From ARS1285 sp038045965 (GTDB lineage Archaea > Nanobdellota > Nanobdellia > Pacearchaeales > GW2011-AR1), in assembly GCA_038045965.1 (NCBI GenBank), contig JBBSXD010000037.1, forward strand, positions 1 to 16,274: 16,274 nt of DNA. Reading direction: 5' to 3'. Positions 1 through 8,484 of the stretch are shown piece after piece. How positions within the stretch are numbered: the first letter of the stretch is position 1; each line of letters opens with the position of its first letter. Under the pieces are notes generated by a model, which had not been told where the DNA came from, made no database searches, and saw only the letters and a list, made by a program, of their open reading frames with translations. The position numbers and the translations under genes were made by a program.

Positions 1-2598
1 GGATGGACTTGTGATAGTGATGATTTTAATAAAGCTATAGATGTTCATCTTTATAAGAACGGACCAGTAGGTGCCGGAGGTGTTCTTTTAGGAATTTTTA
101 AAGCAGACATGCAAAGAGGATCTCAAGTAGGAGCTTTATGTGATGGAAATAATAATCATGGATTTAGTTTTGCTCTTCCTGCTGATCTTAAAGATGGAAC
201 ATCTAAAAAAATATATGCTTATTCTATTAACATAGGAACTCCTTCAAATAATGTTCATCTTACAGGCAGTCCAGCAGTTTTTACATGCAACCCTCCAAAA
301 TGTTCTGAAGATCAAACTATATTTGAAACACTTACAGTAACAAAATCAAACGCAGCATTATACAATGATCCTAATTTTGACAACAGAATATGTTACGACA
401 AAATTTTTGGAAATAATTATCCTGAAACAAATCCTCCTCATATATGTATTGCAAACGACAAAAACACAGTACTTTGGTTAAAAACTAATTCTGATTCAAA
501 AGTTTCTACAACTAAAAGTTCAGACTTTGCAACTCCTGTATGCTATGGAGATTTAAAATGCAGAGCAGTAGATGAATCACAAGGGCAATTATGTAATTCT
601 GATGAGAAAATAGTTGCAAGTTTAGAATCAACAACAAACTCATTAGTTTCAGAAGGAGATGATACTGATTATAAAATAAAAATATGCTGTAAATCTCAAG
701 TTGCTCTTAATACAGTTAATTGGGCGGATATGGAAAATAATCAAATCACGACCGCAAATATAAAAGATACTGTTCAAATGATAGTAGGGGGAGTTTATCT
801 TAAAGATGAAAGTTTGCGTTTTACGATAAAGAAAAAAGAAACTTTAGGGGGTATTGATCGTTTAGCAAAAGATAAAGTAATTATCTCAACAGAATCAAAT
901 AAATTAATAGAGCAATGGATAGCTGGAGAAATAACATTAAATACTGGAGTAGAGTTATGGATCGGAGAATATTATTTTGAAGTGATTTTGAACGAAGATA
1001 CAGCCACAAAAAAAACTAGTGGAATTTTGATAGTTACAGCTCCTGAGAATAATCAGCCACCAGTCGCAAATATTGTCTCTCCAGAAAATGAAAATATATT
1101 CTTTCTAAATGAACCAATAACTTTCACTCAAGATAGTTATGATTTAGATGATAATTTTGAATATATTTGGGATTTTGGAGATGGGATTACTATTTCAGGA
1201 AATTCTATAACTAAAGAAAATTATAATCCTGTTCATATTTATACAACTGTTGGACAAAAGTTGATAAAACTTAAAGTTAAAGATAATAGAGAATTAGAAG
1301 TAACAGATCAAGTTTCAATCTTAGTAGTTGATTCTGGAAAATATGCATTTGCTTCCATATCTGTTCCTAAAAATGAGAGAGATGAGCCTTATGGCATATC
1401 TATTGATTACGATGCTACTAAAACTTATGCTATTGATGTTATAAAAGATTCTAATGGATGCAGAACAATAAGTTGTTATGCCGGACTTTGTCCGACTGTA
1501 ACTACGGGAATCTCATCTTGTCCATCTAATACAGGACCTATTAGCATTTCTCCATTATCTTCTTCTAATGATATTTATCAACTTTTAAATTTTAAATGGG
1601 AGCATTGTAAAAAGACAGATGGAGTATTTGGAAATTGTGTACAAGATAACAGACAGGGAAGTAATGGAGTGCTTTTCTCAAAATCTTTTATTAATGTCGG
1701 AGATTATTCTTCTAAATTAACTATATCATTAGGAGCTCCTTCACCAGATTCTTTTGATAAAAGTATATTTAAAGTTGCTTATGATAGATATACTTGTGAA
1801 AAATCAGATAGTTATAGTAGATGGATATCTTCAGATCTTCCAATTATTGATAGTTCTAATAATTGTGAAATTAATGATCCTTTGATACAAGGCGAAACTT
1901 GTTGCCCAACTAATGGATATAATTGTGTTCAAGATAAATGTGCGAGATCAATAACTAAATGTTCAGATTTTGAATCAGAATCAGATTGCAATGCAAATGG
2001 AGGAAATCAAGTTTTAGCTGAAAGTCAATTTAAAAATAATTTAGATATATCCAGCGAATCAAATTGTATTAATATTGAAGAGGCATTGAGTCATGGAAAT
2101 AATGGAAAATGTACTTCTTCCTGTTTCTATAAATGCGAATGGAAAACGAATAAGTGTGTGTTATCTTCAGAAAACAAAATTGTTTATGGGGGCCCCCCAT
2201 CTATATCCTGGTTACATAGCGATTTATCTTCATCAAGTTCATTATTATCTAATTATAAGAATTATTGTGAAGCGACAACTCAAGATGTAACTTATAAATG
2301 CACTTATGATATAGAATCTAAAGGAGATTGTAATGGAGCTGCAGATTTTTATGAAGAATTATGGACAGCAGTTCTTAGCGCTCAAAATGGAGATGGAACT
2401 CCCATAGATTGTAAAAGTTATGATGCTCAAACTAACCCGAAAATAGACGATGCTTGTAAATCTTGTGTTTCTGGATCTCACGTAGTAAATTGCGAGAAAG
2501 TCATAAAACTTCCATTTTTTGATTACAGAAATTTTATATTGTCTGTATTAATCTTGGTTACTATTTATTATTTTATTGTGAAAAAAGAGAAAAAATGA
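1..2598 (+). CDS. Large Cys-rich PKD-domain surface protein, membrane-anchored (5' partial)
   Basis: The frame is open from the first base, so the gene starts upstream of the window; the ATG at 109 is internal. About 865 residues are visible. Residues 1-98 form a Cys-bounded domain beginning GWTCDSDD and containing NNNHGFSF, of a kind I recall from archaeal and bacterial secreted proteins. A PKD domain lies at about 1048-1335, with the hallmark IWDFGDG followed by HIYTTVGQ. The second half is rich in Cys and Ser (1450-2490), consistent with disulfides outside the cell. The end has one hydrophobic segment (FILSVLILVTIYYFIV) followed by KKEKK, a typical C-terminal anchor with a short cytoplasmic tail. 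It converges on the HEPN/MNT operon with only four bases between the genes. The inferred role is a cell-surface or adhesion protein; no enzymatic motif was seen and the ligand is unknown. Confidence 0.85.
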   Translation, partial: GWTCDSDDFNKAIDVHLYKNGPVGAGGVLLGIFKADMQRGSQVGALCDGNNNHGFSFALPADLKDGTSKKIYAYSINIGTPSNNVHLTGSPAVFTCNPPKCSEDQTIFETLTVTKSNAALYNDPNFDNRICYDKIFGNNYPETNPPHICIANDKNTVLWLKTNSDSKVSTTKSSDFATPVCYGDLKCRAVDESQGQLCNSDEKIVASLESTTNSLVSEGDDTDYKIKICCKSQVALNTVNWADMENNQITTANIKDTVQMIVGGVYLKDESLRFTIKKKETLGGIDRLAKDKVIISTESNKLIEQWIAGEITLNTGVELWIGEYYFEVILNEDTATKKTSGILIVTAPENNQPPVANIVSPENENIFFLNEPITFTQDSYDLDDNFEYIWDFGDGITISGNSITKENYNPVHIYTTVGQKLIKLKVKDNRELEVTDQVSILVVDSGKYAFASISVPKNERDEPYGISIDYDATKTYAIDVIKDSNGCRTISCYAGLCPTVTTGISSCPSNTGPISISPLSSSNDIYQLLNFKWEHCKKTDGVFGNCVQDNRQGSNGVLFSKSFINVGDYSSKLTISLGAPSPDSFDKSIFKVAYDRYTCEKSDSYSRWISSDLPIIDSSNNCEINDPLIQGETCCPTNGYNCVQDKCARSITKCSDFESESDCNANGGNQVLAESQFKNNLDISSESNCINIEEALSHGNNGKCTSSCFYKCEWKTNKCVLSSENKIVYGGPPSISWLHSDLSSSSSLLSNYKNYCEATTQDVTYKCTYDIESKGDCNGAADFYEELWTAVLSAQNGDGTPIDCKSYDAQTNPKIDDACKSCVSGSHVVNCEKVIKLPFFDYRNFILSVLILVTIYYFIVKKEKK

Positions 2599-2602
2599 AT
2601 AT

Positions 2603-3046
2603 CTATTTTATAAAATTCTTTAATTTCTTATAATTTTCTTTTGTAAAAGAAATAACTTTTTTAGCATATTCTTCGTCTATAATTGTGCCATAGTATAACA
2701 TCCCATTTCTAAAAAATCTCATCTGGTCAGCAAATTGAACCTCATTTTCTTTGAATCCCAAAACTCTCATATAGGAAATTTCTGCTTCATGAGCTTTAAA
2801 TCCAGAGGCATTAAAACCTTTTAGAAGCATACAAGCTCTTATAGTTTCTGTTAAAATATCATAACATTTTTTTACATAGTCATTAGAATTAATATTATTA
2901 ATACCTATTCTCCTAGTTAATTCTAAAAGATAAGCATAATTTTGTTCAGCTTCTTTTACTAAAAAATTCGCTCTAGATTTATCAGGACTTTGTGATTTTA
3001 CTACACTATCTTTAATAAATTCATTAAAATCTTTTATTGCTCTCAT
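2603..3046 (-). CDS. HEPN-domain protein (partner of HTH-MNT nucleotidyltransferase)
   Basis: This all-helical 147-residue protein is the second gene of a HEPN/MNT pair. Its start overlaps the end of the upstream gene by four bases (ATGA), so the two are probably translationally coupled. The HEPN signature region is at residues 110-120 (RFFRNGMLYYG). The canonical HEPN RNase motif is R-N-x3-H; here R113 and N114 are present but Tyr118 occupies the histidine position. In HepT/MntA-type systems the HEPN protein is an RNase toxin controlled by its nucleotidyltransferase partner. With the histidine missing, this copy may be a weak or non-nucleolytic variant. The family call rests on gene pairing and the signature; the activity is uncertain. 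Confidence 0.75.
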   Translation of the reverse strand: MRAIKDFNEFIKDSVVKSQSPDKSRANFLVKEAEQNYAYLLELTRRIGINNINSNDYVKKCYDILTETIRACMLLKGFNASGFKAHEAEISYMRVLGFKENEVQFADQMRFFRNGMLYYGTIIDEEYAKKVISFTKENYKKLKNFIK

Positions 3047-3591
3047 AACTCTATTCCACCATAAAGAACAATACCATTAAATAAATTTTCTTTTAAGTTT
3101 TTATGAACATTCTTAAAAGAATCATAAAAATTTAGGTGTATATTCCTTTTAAGTACATTCTCAAAATTCTCCAAATTAATTTTTTTATCTTTTCTTCTAA
3201 TAACAGCAACATCAATATCAGAATTAAAGACATCTTCTCCTCGGGAATAACTGCCAAATAGAATTATTGTTCCTCCAGCAAATTCTTTTTCTAAAAAATC
3301 AGCAAGTCCTGATTCATAGATTAATTTTAAGTTATCTGCTCTTTTTAATTGCATTATTTTATGATTTTCTCTATTTGCTTGAATTGATAATCTTCCAGAA
3401 TTTTTATCTTTTTCTAATTTAATAAAATCTTTCTTAACTAAGAAAGGAAGTGCTTTTGATATTGCTGGCTGAGAAACTCCTATTTCTTTAGCAATATTTA
3501 ATGCATTTAATGATTTGCCAGCATTGACAAAGAGTATTCTCATTATTCTCTGCTGAAGATTAGTTAACTTTAATTCATATATATTTACCAT
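3043..3591 (-). CDS. HTH-MNT minimal nucleotidyltransferase (antitoxin-like)
   Basis: The protein has 182 residues and two domains. Residues 8-75 form a winged helix-turn-helix (LNIAKEIGVSQPAISKALPFL is the turn and recognition helix). Residues 105-131 carry the nucleotidyltransferase motif GSYSRG at 113-118 and SDID at 124-127, with Asp125 and Asp127 as metal ligands. The following strand (NIHLNFYD) shows no obvious third carboxylate, so catalysis is not certain. In characterised MNT/HEPN systems the MNT protein inactivates the HEPN toxin by AMPylation; the fused HTH suggests it also represses its own operon. A TATA-like box lies at 3614-3622, 23-31 bases upstream of the ATG, so the transcript is probably leaderless. 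An inverted repeat at 3602-3619 overlaps that promoter. Confidence 0.85.
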   Translation of the reverse strand: MVNIYELKLTNLQQRIMRILFVNAGKSLNALNIAKEIGVSQPAISKALPFLVKKDFIKLEKDKNSGRLSIQANRENHKIMQLKRADNLKLIYESGLADFLEKEFAGGTIILFGSYSRGEDVFNSDIDVAVIRRKDKKINLENFENVLKRNIHLNFYDSFKNVHKNLKENLFNGIVLYGGIEL

Positions 3592-3601
3592 AGTTAATAT
3601 A

Positions 3602-3619
3602 TATAAACTTTAGTTTATA
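3602..3619. promoter_or_regulatory. Inverted repeat over the HTH-MNT promoter (candidate autoregulatory operator)
   Basis: TATAAACT and AGTTTATA form perfect 8-bp arms separated by TT. The repeat overlaps the TATA box of the minus-strand HTH-MNT gene and the stretch between the box and the start codon, where a bound HTH protein would block the transcription machinery. AT-richness makes short palindromes common, so confidence is moderate. Confidence 0.45.
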
Positions 3620-3734
3620 AATTTTTTGTAAAGACTACTTATAACTAAGCACCATATTTTTTATAAAAAAGAAATAAAACAGAGAAATTTATAAACTCTT
3701 TTTCCATCTTCTTATAAAAGTTTAAAGTTATAAA

Positions 3735-6443
3735 ATGAGGTGTAAATTATATTTCTTATTAATTGTAGTTTTCTTAAGTTTAAATTTAACCTATGCATCT
3801 ATAGAATTTGGAAACCTTTCACATTATATAGAAGATTCATATACTAAAAATACTGCTTTAAGAGGATGGCTAAATTTTAGTTTAAATAAAGAGCCAGGAG
3901 ATACTGTCATTAGCGGATTTAATAGTAGTATAACTTTATCAGAATTTATCGATAAGAATAATTTAGCATGTAATATAATTAACTCTTATGAATGTAGTTG
4001 TTTTCCATCAGATTGTGAATCTTCTTTCTCAACTTTTAATTCACCATCAAACACAAAAAATTACACTCTAAAAACTGTTGAGACAAAATTATTTGGAATA
4101 AAATTGGACAAAAATATAAGCAAAGTTACATCCTTTAGATTTAATATTTCAACTAATGCAAAAACTTCTTGTATAAACCCTTTAATGATAGATTTATTTG
4201 ATGATGGAAATATTGAATTCAAAACTTATAATGTAAGTGAAGAAGAATGTTTCATAGAAAATCCTTATGGATGTTTTAAGTTAGATAATACAATAAGCAC
4301 AACAAAAATAGCTTCAGATCCTTTATGTCAGAAAATTAAAGTTCCAGCTGCAAGAGGATACAATATAGGGGCTAACGTTATAGGAAATAAATCTGCTAGT
4401 TTTACTATGACTTTTTCTGCATTAGGTTTAGAAAAAGCCTGCACAATATCCGATATAAATTTTGGTGGTAAAATTAGTTGTAAAGTAGTTTTAGATAATG
4501 ATCTTTCAGAAACAACTGAAGCAGAAGTTTGTATTTCTGCAACTGAAGGGAATGAAAATAAATATAGCATTAATTTTGAAGATAATGAAACCTGTGGATT
4601 TATACAGATAGGAGAAGAAACAATCAATCATGATTTTGAAATATTTGCAAAACCATTAAAATATGCTCCAATAAACAAAATGTCTTTTAGCGATAATTTA
4701 TTTGGAGAAGATATTAATCTTTCAAAAAATGTTTTTGATTATATAAATAGAAGATATAATAAAAAATGTGAATCTGGTTGCGTAATTCCAATTAGATTAT
4801 ATTCTGGAGTAAAACAGAATATAACTTTATCAGATTTATTAGTAGATTATGATATTAATGGATTAAATCCTGATGGTTCAGAAGAGAAAAATCTTGAAGA
4901 TATAAAACCAACTCCAGCATTATACACTTCTAATTTTGTAAAATATAATTTAGAACTTGCGGATATTTTAACTCCTACAGATACTAAAATAAATAAATTA
5001 GAATTGAGAATAGGGAATAAATTAATTATTCAAAATATAAGTTTAGTAGAAATCTCAGCAATATCTGATATTATACCTAAAAAAATTCCAGCTTTAGTAA
5101 AAACAAAACTTTTTGTCATATTAGATAATCCAAAAAATTTAACATATATTTGGAATTTTGGAGACAATTCAAAATCAGAAACTACAAAAACAAATTATAT
5201 TGAACATACTTATTCAAATTTAGGATTTTATGATTTAACTTTAAATGTCAGCAATGAAATAGGAACTAATTCAAAAACTTTTAAAATAGAAGTTATAGCC
5301 CCATTTCAAGCTATTAATGAAACTATATCTGATTATAAACTAAGATTAAAATCTATAAATAATAATATATTTGTTCTTCCAGATAAAGTTCAAGAAAGAG
5401 TTTCTCAAACAGTTAATATTGCTGATTTAAAAAGTGCAGTTGATAAATTAGAAGGCGATTACAAACAACTTTTTGAAACAGAAAGTGAAGAGTTAGTTAA
5501 ATTAATGATAAAATTAAAAGAATTAAATGTTCCAAAGTCTTTTAGTACTTCTTTAGAGATAAAGAACTCTAAACTTATCCAAAGTGTTGATAGATTAAAA
5601 CCAGAAATAATTGGAGAATTTGGAGCAGGCACTGTTAATCAAGAAAAATCAGCAGATTATTATAATGCTATAAACAGATGGATAGAAGAAAATTTAGAGA
5701 TAACTATAGAATCAAAAACTTATTCATTTTATTTTGAAGATAATTCAGAAAAGCCAGTTTTAAGTCATCTTATTATAAATTTAAAACCAAAAAATTCTAT
5801 TTCTGAATTATTTATGGTTATAGAGGGAGATATCAATAATATAAAATTCTTAGGGGATTATTCTGAAAGAGAAATAAATGAAAATAATTTTGGGATAGAA
5901 TTAAGAGATTTAGAAGCAGGAGTTGATAAAAAAATAGAATTTTTATATCCAGAAAAAATAGAATCATTAAATCTTCCAGTTTATTTTTCTCCAGAATTTA
6001 GATTTTTAGAATTAGGATTTAGTCCTGGAGTTTGCGATAATAATAATATGTGTGATGAAGGAGAAAATTACAAAAATTGCAGAGCCGACTGCAAACCAAT
6101 AAAAACAACAATAATCTTTTTATTAATATTATTCTTTTTAGCTTTTGTTATATATATAATATTACAAGAATGGTATAAAAGAAATTATGAGAAACATTTA
6201 TTTAAAAATCCCAATGATTTATTTAATCTTATAAGCTTTATGAACAATGGAGAAAATCAAAATTTATCTAAATCACAAATTTTCAATCAATTAAAACAAA
6301 GAAAATGGAGTTCAGAACAATTAGATTATGCTTGGAATAAACTTCATGGCAAAAGAACAGGTATGTTTGAAATTCCTATTTTTAAAATTTTTGAAAAAAG
6401 AAAAATTCAAAAAGAATTAGAAAATAGAAGAAATCAAATTTAA
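3735..6443 (+). CDS. PKD-domain surface protein with signal peptide and C-terminal membrane anchor
   Basis: The protein has 902 residues. Residues 1-21 are a signal peptide (MRCKL, then a hydrophobic run, with cleavage likely near TYA-S). The first half is a Cys-containing ectodomain with several N-x-S/T sites. A PKD-like domain lies at about residues 455-532 (YIWNFGDNS, then HTYSNLGFYDLTLNVSN). A helical, charged region follows (about 540-640), then a beta-rich part. A Cys/Asp-rich segment (CDNNNMCDEGENYKNCRADC) precedes one membrane helix (FLLILFFLAFVIYIIL). The tail of about 90 residues after the helix is basic, helical and probably cytoplasmic. Two TATA-like candidates lie upstream at 3688-3696 and 3711-3720, so the exact transcript start is unclear. 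The layout matches the gene ending at 2598, so both are inferred to be envelope proteins; no catalytic motif was seen. Confidence 0.85.
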   Translation: MRCKLYFLLIVVFLSLNLTYASIEFGNLSHYIEDSYTKNTALRGWLNFSLNKEPGDTVISGFNSSITLSEFIDKNNLACNIINSYECSCFPSDCESSFSTFNSPSNTKNYTLKTVETKLFGIKLDKNISKVTSFRFNISTNAKTSCINPLMIDLFDDGNIEFKTYNVSEEECFIENPYGCFKLDNTISTTKIASDPLCQKIKVPAARGYNIGANVIGNKSASFTMTFSALGLEKACTISDINFGGKISCKVVLDNDLSETTEAEVCISATEGNENKYSINFEDNETCGFIQIGEETINHDFEIFAKPLKYAPINKMSFSDNLFGEDINLSKNVFDYINRRYNKKCESGCVIPIRLYSGVKQNITLSDLLVDYDINGLNPDGSEEKNLEDIKPTPALYTSNFVKYNLELADILTPTDTKINKLELRIGNKLIIQNISLVEISAISDIIPKKIPALVKTKLFVILDNPKNLTYIWNFGDNSKSETTKTNYIEHTYSNLGFYDLTLNVSNEIGTNSKTFKIEVIAPFQAINETISDYKLRLKSINNNIFVLPDKVQERVSQTVNIADLKSAVDKLEGDYKQLFETESEELVKLMIKLKELNVPKSFSTSLEIKNSKLIQSVDRLKPEIIGEFGAGTVNQEKSADYYNAINRWIEENLEITIESKTYSFYFEDNSEKPVLSHLIINLKPKNSISELFMVIEGDINNIKFLGDYSEREINENNFGIELRDLEAGVDKKIEFLYPEKIESLNLPVYFSPEFRFLELGFSPGVCDNNNMCDEGENYKNCRADCKPIKTTIIFLLILFFLAFVIYIILQEWYKRNYEKHLFKNPNDLFNLISFMNNGENQNLSKSQIFNQLKQRKWSSEQLDYAWNKLHGKRTGMFEIPIFKIFEKRKIQKELENRRNQI

Positions 6444-6485
6444 AATATACGAAACATTAATAAATAAAAATTTACACTTTTAAGT

Positions 6486-7130
6486 ATGGGGATAAAAATA
6501 TTAACAGATTTTACAAAAAGGATGTTCGGATTGTTTTTCAAAAATAAAAAACAAATAAGTTTAGGTTTTTATGGTCCTCCTAATGCGGGAAAAACTTCAT
6601 TGGCAAACAGAATTTGTAAAGATTGGACTGGAGAAGAAATTGGCAAAGTAAGCAATCTGCCTCATGAAACAAGAACAGTACAATTTAAAGAAGAAGTGGA
6701 AATAAAATATAAAGAAAAATCTTTGAAATTTAAACTTGTGGATACTCCAGGAATAGCTACTAAAATAGATTATGAAGATTTTATGAAAGCTAAAATGCAG
6801 AAAAAACAAGCTCAAAAAAGAGCTAAGGAAGCCACTCAAGGAATTGTTGAAGCCATAAAATGGCTTGATGATATGGATGCAGTAGTAGTAGTTTTAGATG
6901 CAACCGAGAATCCTTATTCACAAGTTAATTTAACAATTGTAGGAAATTTAGTAGCAAGAAAAATCCCAGTTTTAATTGCAGCAAACAAAATAGATTTAAA
7001 GAAAGCTGATATAAAAAAAATAGAAGCTGCTTTTTCAGATTATGATGTCATCGGAATCTCTGCTAAAGAAGGAAAAAACATGGATGAATTTTATGAGTCC
7101 ATATTTAAACTTGCAAAAAAATCTAAATAA
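6486..7130 (+). CDS. oapA: Era-like GTPase OapA (origin-associated GTP-binding protein family)
   Basis: The 214-residue protein has a complete set of GTPase motifs: G1 GPPNAGKTS at residues 30-38, a G2 threonine near 62-64 (PHETRT), G3 DTPG at 86-89, G4 NKID at 167-170 and G5 SAK at 192-194. A charged, coiled-coil-like insert (residues 95-120) follows G3, as in haloarchaeal OapA. The sequence after G1 (ANRICKDWTGE) and the PHETR motif match what I recall of that family. In haloarchaea OapA is encoded near Orc1/Cdc6-linked origins together with OapB and OapC; its biochemical role is not established. Both partners lie downstream here, which strongly supports the call. A TATA-like box around 6457-6466 fits a leaderless transcript. 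No orc1 or origin-like repeat was seen in this window. Confidence 0.9.
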   Translation: MGIKILTDFTKRMFGLFFKNKKQISLGFYGPPNAGKTSLANRICKDWTGEEIGKVSNLPHETRTVQFKEEVEIKYKEKSLKFKLVDTPGIATKIDYEDFMKAKMQKKQAQKRAKEATQGIVEAIKWLDDMDAVVVVLDATENPYSQVNLTIVGNLVARKIPVLIAANKIDLKKADIKKIEAAFSDYDVIGISAKEGKNMDEFYESIFKLAKKSK

Positions 7131-7196
7131 ACATTTAAAAATATATATTACTAAATATAATTAAAAAGAGATCAAATAAAAAGAGGAAATAAATAA

Positions 7197-7301
7197 ATGT
7201 CAAAAAAAATTAATTGGGATGATATTGCTTTTTGGATACTTATAATCGTTTTGTTAATTGTAATGGGATATTTACTAGTAACTGGGAGAGCATTTAAATG
7301 A
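7197..7301 (+). CDS. Single-span membrane microprotein (34 aa) in the OapAB operon
   Basis: This short gene encodes 34 residues: a charged N-terminus (MSKKINWDDIAF) followed by one hydrophobic helix (WILIIVLLIVMGYLLV) and a short polar tail. It is supported by its ATGA overlap with the next gene (start of the latter at 7298), by a purine-rich AGAGG ribosome-binding-site-like stretch at about 7180-7186, and by a possible TATA box at about 7138-7148. Its position between the OapA GTPase and DUF2073 genes suggests a membrane adaptor for that module. This is inference; no family was recognised. Confidence 0.65.
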   Translation: MSKKINWDDIAFWILIIVLLIVMGYLLVTGRAFK

Positions 7302-7558
7302 AAATAAATATTAAGGAGATATTATTTTGGATTTCTTTAATAATAGCAATATTATTGTTGCTTTGGTTTATTTTTGGAAATAGTCCAACAGAATTTTTTA
7401 CAATTCTCAGTCTAATTTTTATGATTGTCTTAAAAATGTGGACTATTAGTGATAAACAATTAATTACTGAAATGAGAATTAAAAGTGGTTTTGAAAATAT
7501 GAAAAAAGATATAGAATTAATTAAAAATAAATTAAGAGTTAAACAATTAGATAAATAA
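7298..7558 (+). CDS. Small membrane protein with C-terminal coiled coil
   Basis: The 86-residue protein has two hydrophobic segments: about residues 7-27 (ILFWISLIIAILLLLWFIFG) and about 31-47 (FFTILSLIFMIVLKMW). A charged helical tail follows (FENMKKDIELIKNKLRVKQ) with coiled-coil character. It overlaps the preceding microprotein gene by four bases, and one base separates its stop codon from the next ATG, so it lies in a tight operon with the microprotein and the DUF2073 gene. A GGGAGA stretch at 7284-7289 could serve as its ribosome-binding site. Family not recognised; the inferred role is a membrane partner of the Oap proteins. Confidence 0.75.
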   Translation: MKINIKEILFWISLIIAILLLLWFIFGNSPTEFFTILSLIFMIVLKMWTISDKQLITEMRIKSGFENMKKDIELIKNKLRVKQLDK

Positions 7559-7559
7559 A

Positions 7560-7955
7560 ATGGGGAAAAAAGAGAATAAAAATCATGGATTAACATTACA
7601 TTTTATACCATATAGTGAAGTATCTAATTTATCAAGTATCGAGAGAATAAAAAAATTACTAAGAATAATTTTAGATAATAAAGTTGTGGTTTTACAGGGA
7701 AGATTAAAACCAGATGAAGAGACTAGATTAATTGAAGATACGATGATTATGATAGGAAACATTAAAGGATTTAAAGGAGTAGAATTGTCAGTTATAGAAA
7801 GTGATAATAAAGATAAAAATTTATTTGATAAAATGAGATTTGGATTAGCAAAAGCAATCGCCGGACAGCATGATGCAATCACAATCATAGGTCCTGCTTC
7901 TGTAATAAAGGAAATGAGAAAAGATCCAAAAAAATTAGAAGTTATGATGAAATAA
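7560..7955 (+). CDS. oapB: DUF2073 family protein OapB
   Basis: The 131-residue protein matches the DUF2073/OapB pattern as I recall it: an N-terminal strand (LTLHFIPYSEV), then SSIERIKKLL, then the signature VVVLQGRLKPDEETRLIEDTM (split by a turn), a GFKGVEL strand, and a C-terminal ITIIGPASVIKEM segment. In many archaea this family sits beside the Era-like GTPase OapA and the zinc-ribbon protein OapC, as here. Its function is unknown; the conserved pairing suggests it works with the GTPase. The gene begins one base after the upstream small membrane protein gene and has no clear Shine-Dalgarno, so coupled translation is likely. Confidence 0.88.
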   Translation: MGKKENKNHGLTLHFIPYSEVSNLSSIERIKKLLRIILDNKVVVLQGRLKPDEETRLIEDTMIMIGNIKGFKGVELSVIESDNKDKNLFDKMRFGLAKAIAGQHDAITIIGPASVIKEMRKDPKKLEVMMK

Positions 7956-7966
7956 TTAATAATTTT

Positions 7967-8329
7967 TTATCTCTCCATAATTGCTAAAAGAACTTTATCT
8001 ATTAATTTAGGGTTTTCTTCATATAAAATCTCATTACCATAAACAATTTTTCTTTTCTCATCATATTTTATAACAATATAAACTTTATTTGCTTTACACA
8101 CCAATTTTTTGTCATCAATTAATTTTTGATAATTTATATCATCTTCATTTATTAGATAATGATTGTTATCTAAGTTTACTCCTCTAATTCTATCTGTAAT
8201 CATTTCTTCAGAATCAAAAAAAGTTTGAATGCCTCTTTCCAAACTATAACCATGAACAGTTATAGATTTATCTCTAACTTCTATTCCATTTCTACTAGGT
8301 TCTAAATTTTCTAAATTAAATTTTTTCAT
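7967..8329 (-). CDS. Hypothetical protein, 120 aa
   Basis: No family was recognised. The protein is soluble and mixed alpha/beta, with no signal peptide, membrane segment or cysteine cluster. The C-terminal half alternates strands and turns (KVYIVIKYDEKRKIVYGNEILY) and ends in a helix (PKLIDKVLLAIMER). The start is supported by a TATA-like box (complement of 8351-8359) about 27 bases upstream, consistent with a leaderless transcript. The gene opposes and splits the Oap locus, ending 11 bases after the OapB stop codon. Confidence 0.65.
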   Translation of the reverse strand: MKKFNLENLEPSRNGIEVRDKSITVHGYSLERGIQTFFDSEEMITDRIRGVNLDNNHYLINEDDINYQKLIDDKKLVCKANKVYIVIKYDEKRKIVYGNEILYEENPKLIDKVLLAIMER

Positions 8330-8387
8330 GAAAAATAAAAATATAAATGGTATTTAAAGTTTTGTTTCTAACTACCAAAAAATAATA

Positions 8388-8400
8388 TAATATATATTAA
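8388..8400 (+). promoter_or_regulatory. TATA-like element upstream of the structured intergenic element
   Basis: An AT-only run (TATATATTA core) lies 25-35 bases before the ATG at 8422 and about 50 bases before the strong hairpin. It could drive a short transcript across 8420-8520. AT-richness limits confidence. Confidence 0.3.
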
Positions 8401-8421
8401 GTAGAAATTAAGAAAAACACC

Positions 8422-8484
8422 ATGGATATATTTAGTTATGACGCCTCGCTTTTTGCCGAAGGCAAAAAGTTGCGAACAAAGTGA
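8422..8484 (+). CDS. Possible 20-aa leaderless micro-ORF inside the structured element
   Basis: The frame starts with ATGGATATA and encodes 20 residues (MDIFSYDASLFAEGKKLRTK) ending in TGA. It is placed where a leaderless start would fall after the TATA-like run at 8388-8400. Its codons after position eight coincide with the hairpin, so the coding appearance may be a by-product of the palindrome. This is low-confidence; a non-coding RNA or repeat element is equally plausible. Confidence 0.2.
   Translation: MDIFSYDASLFAEGKKLRTK

Noticed and set aside
6597..6839. Phe/Ser-rich open frame antisense to the OapA GTPase gene
   Set aside because: It mirrors the Lys-rich GTPase coding strand and has no independent evidence.
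7583..7888. Open frame antisense to the OapB gene
   Set aside because: It lies entirely opposite a well-recognised gene, has no promoter or start signals, and its hydrophobic composition is what antisense of an AT-rich gene gives.
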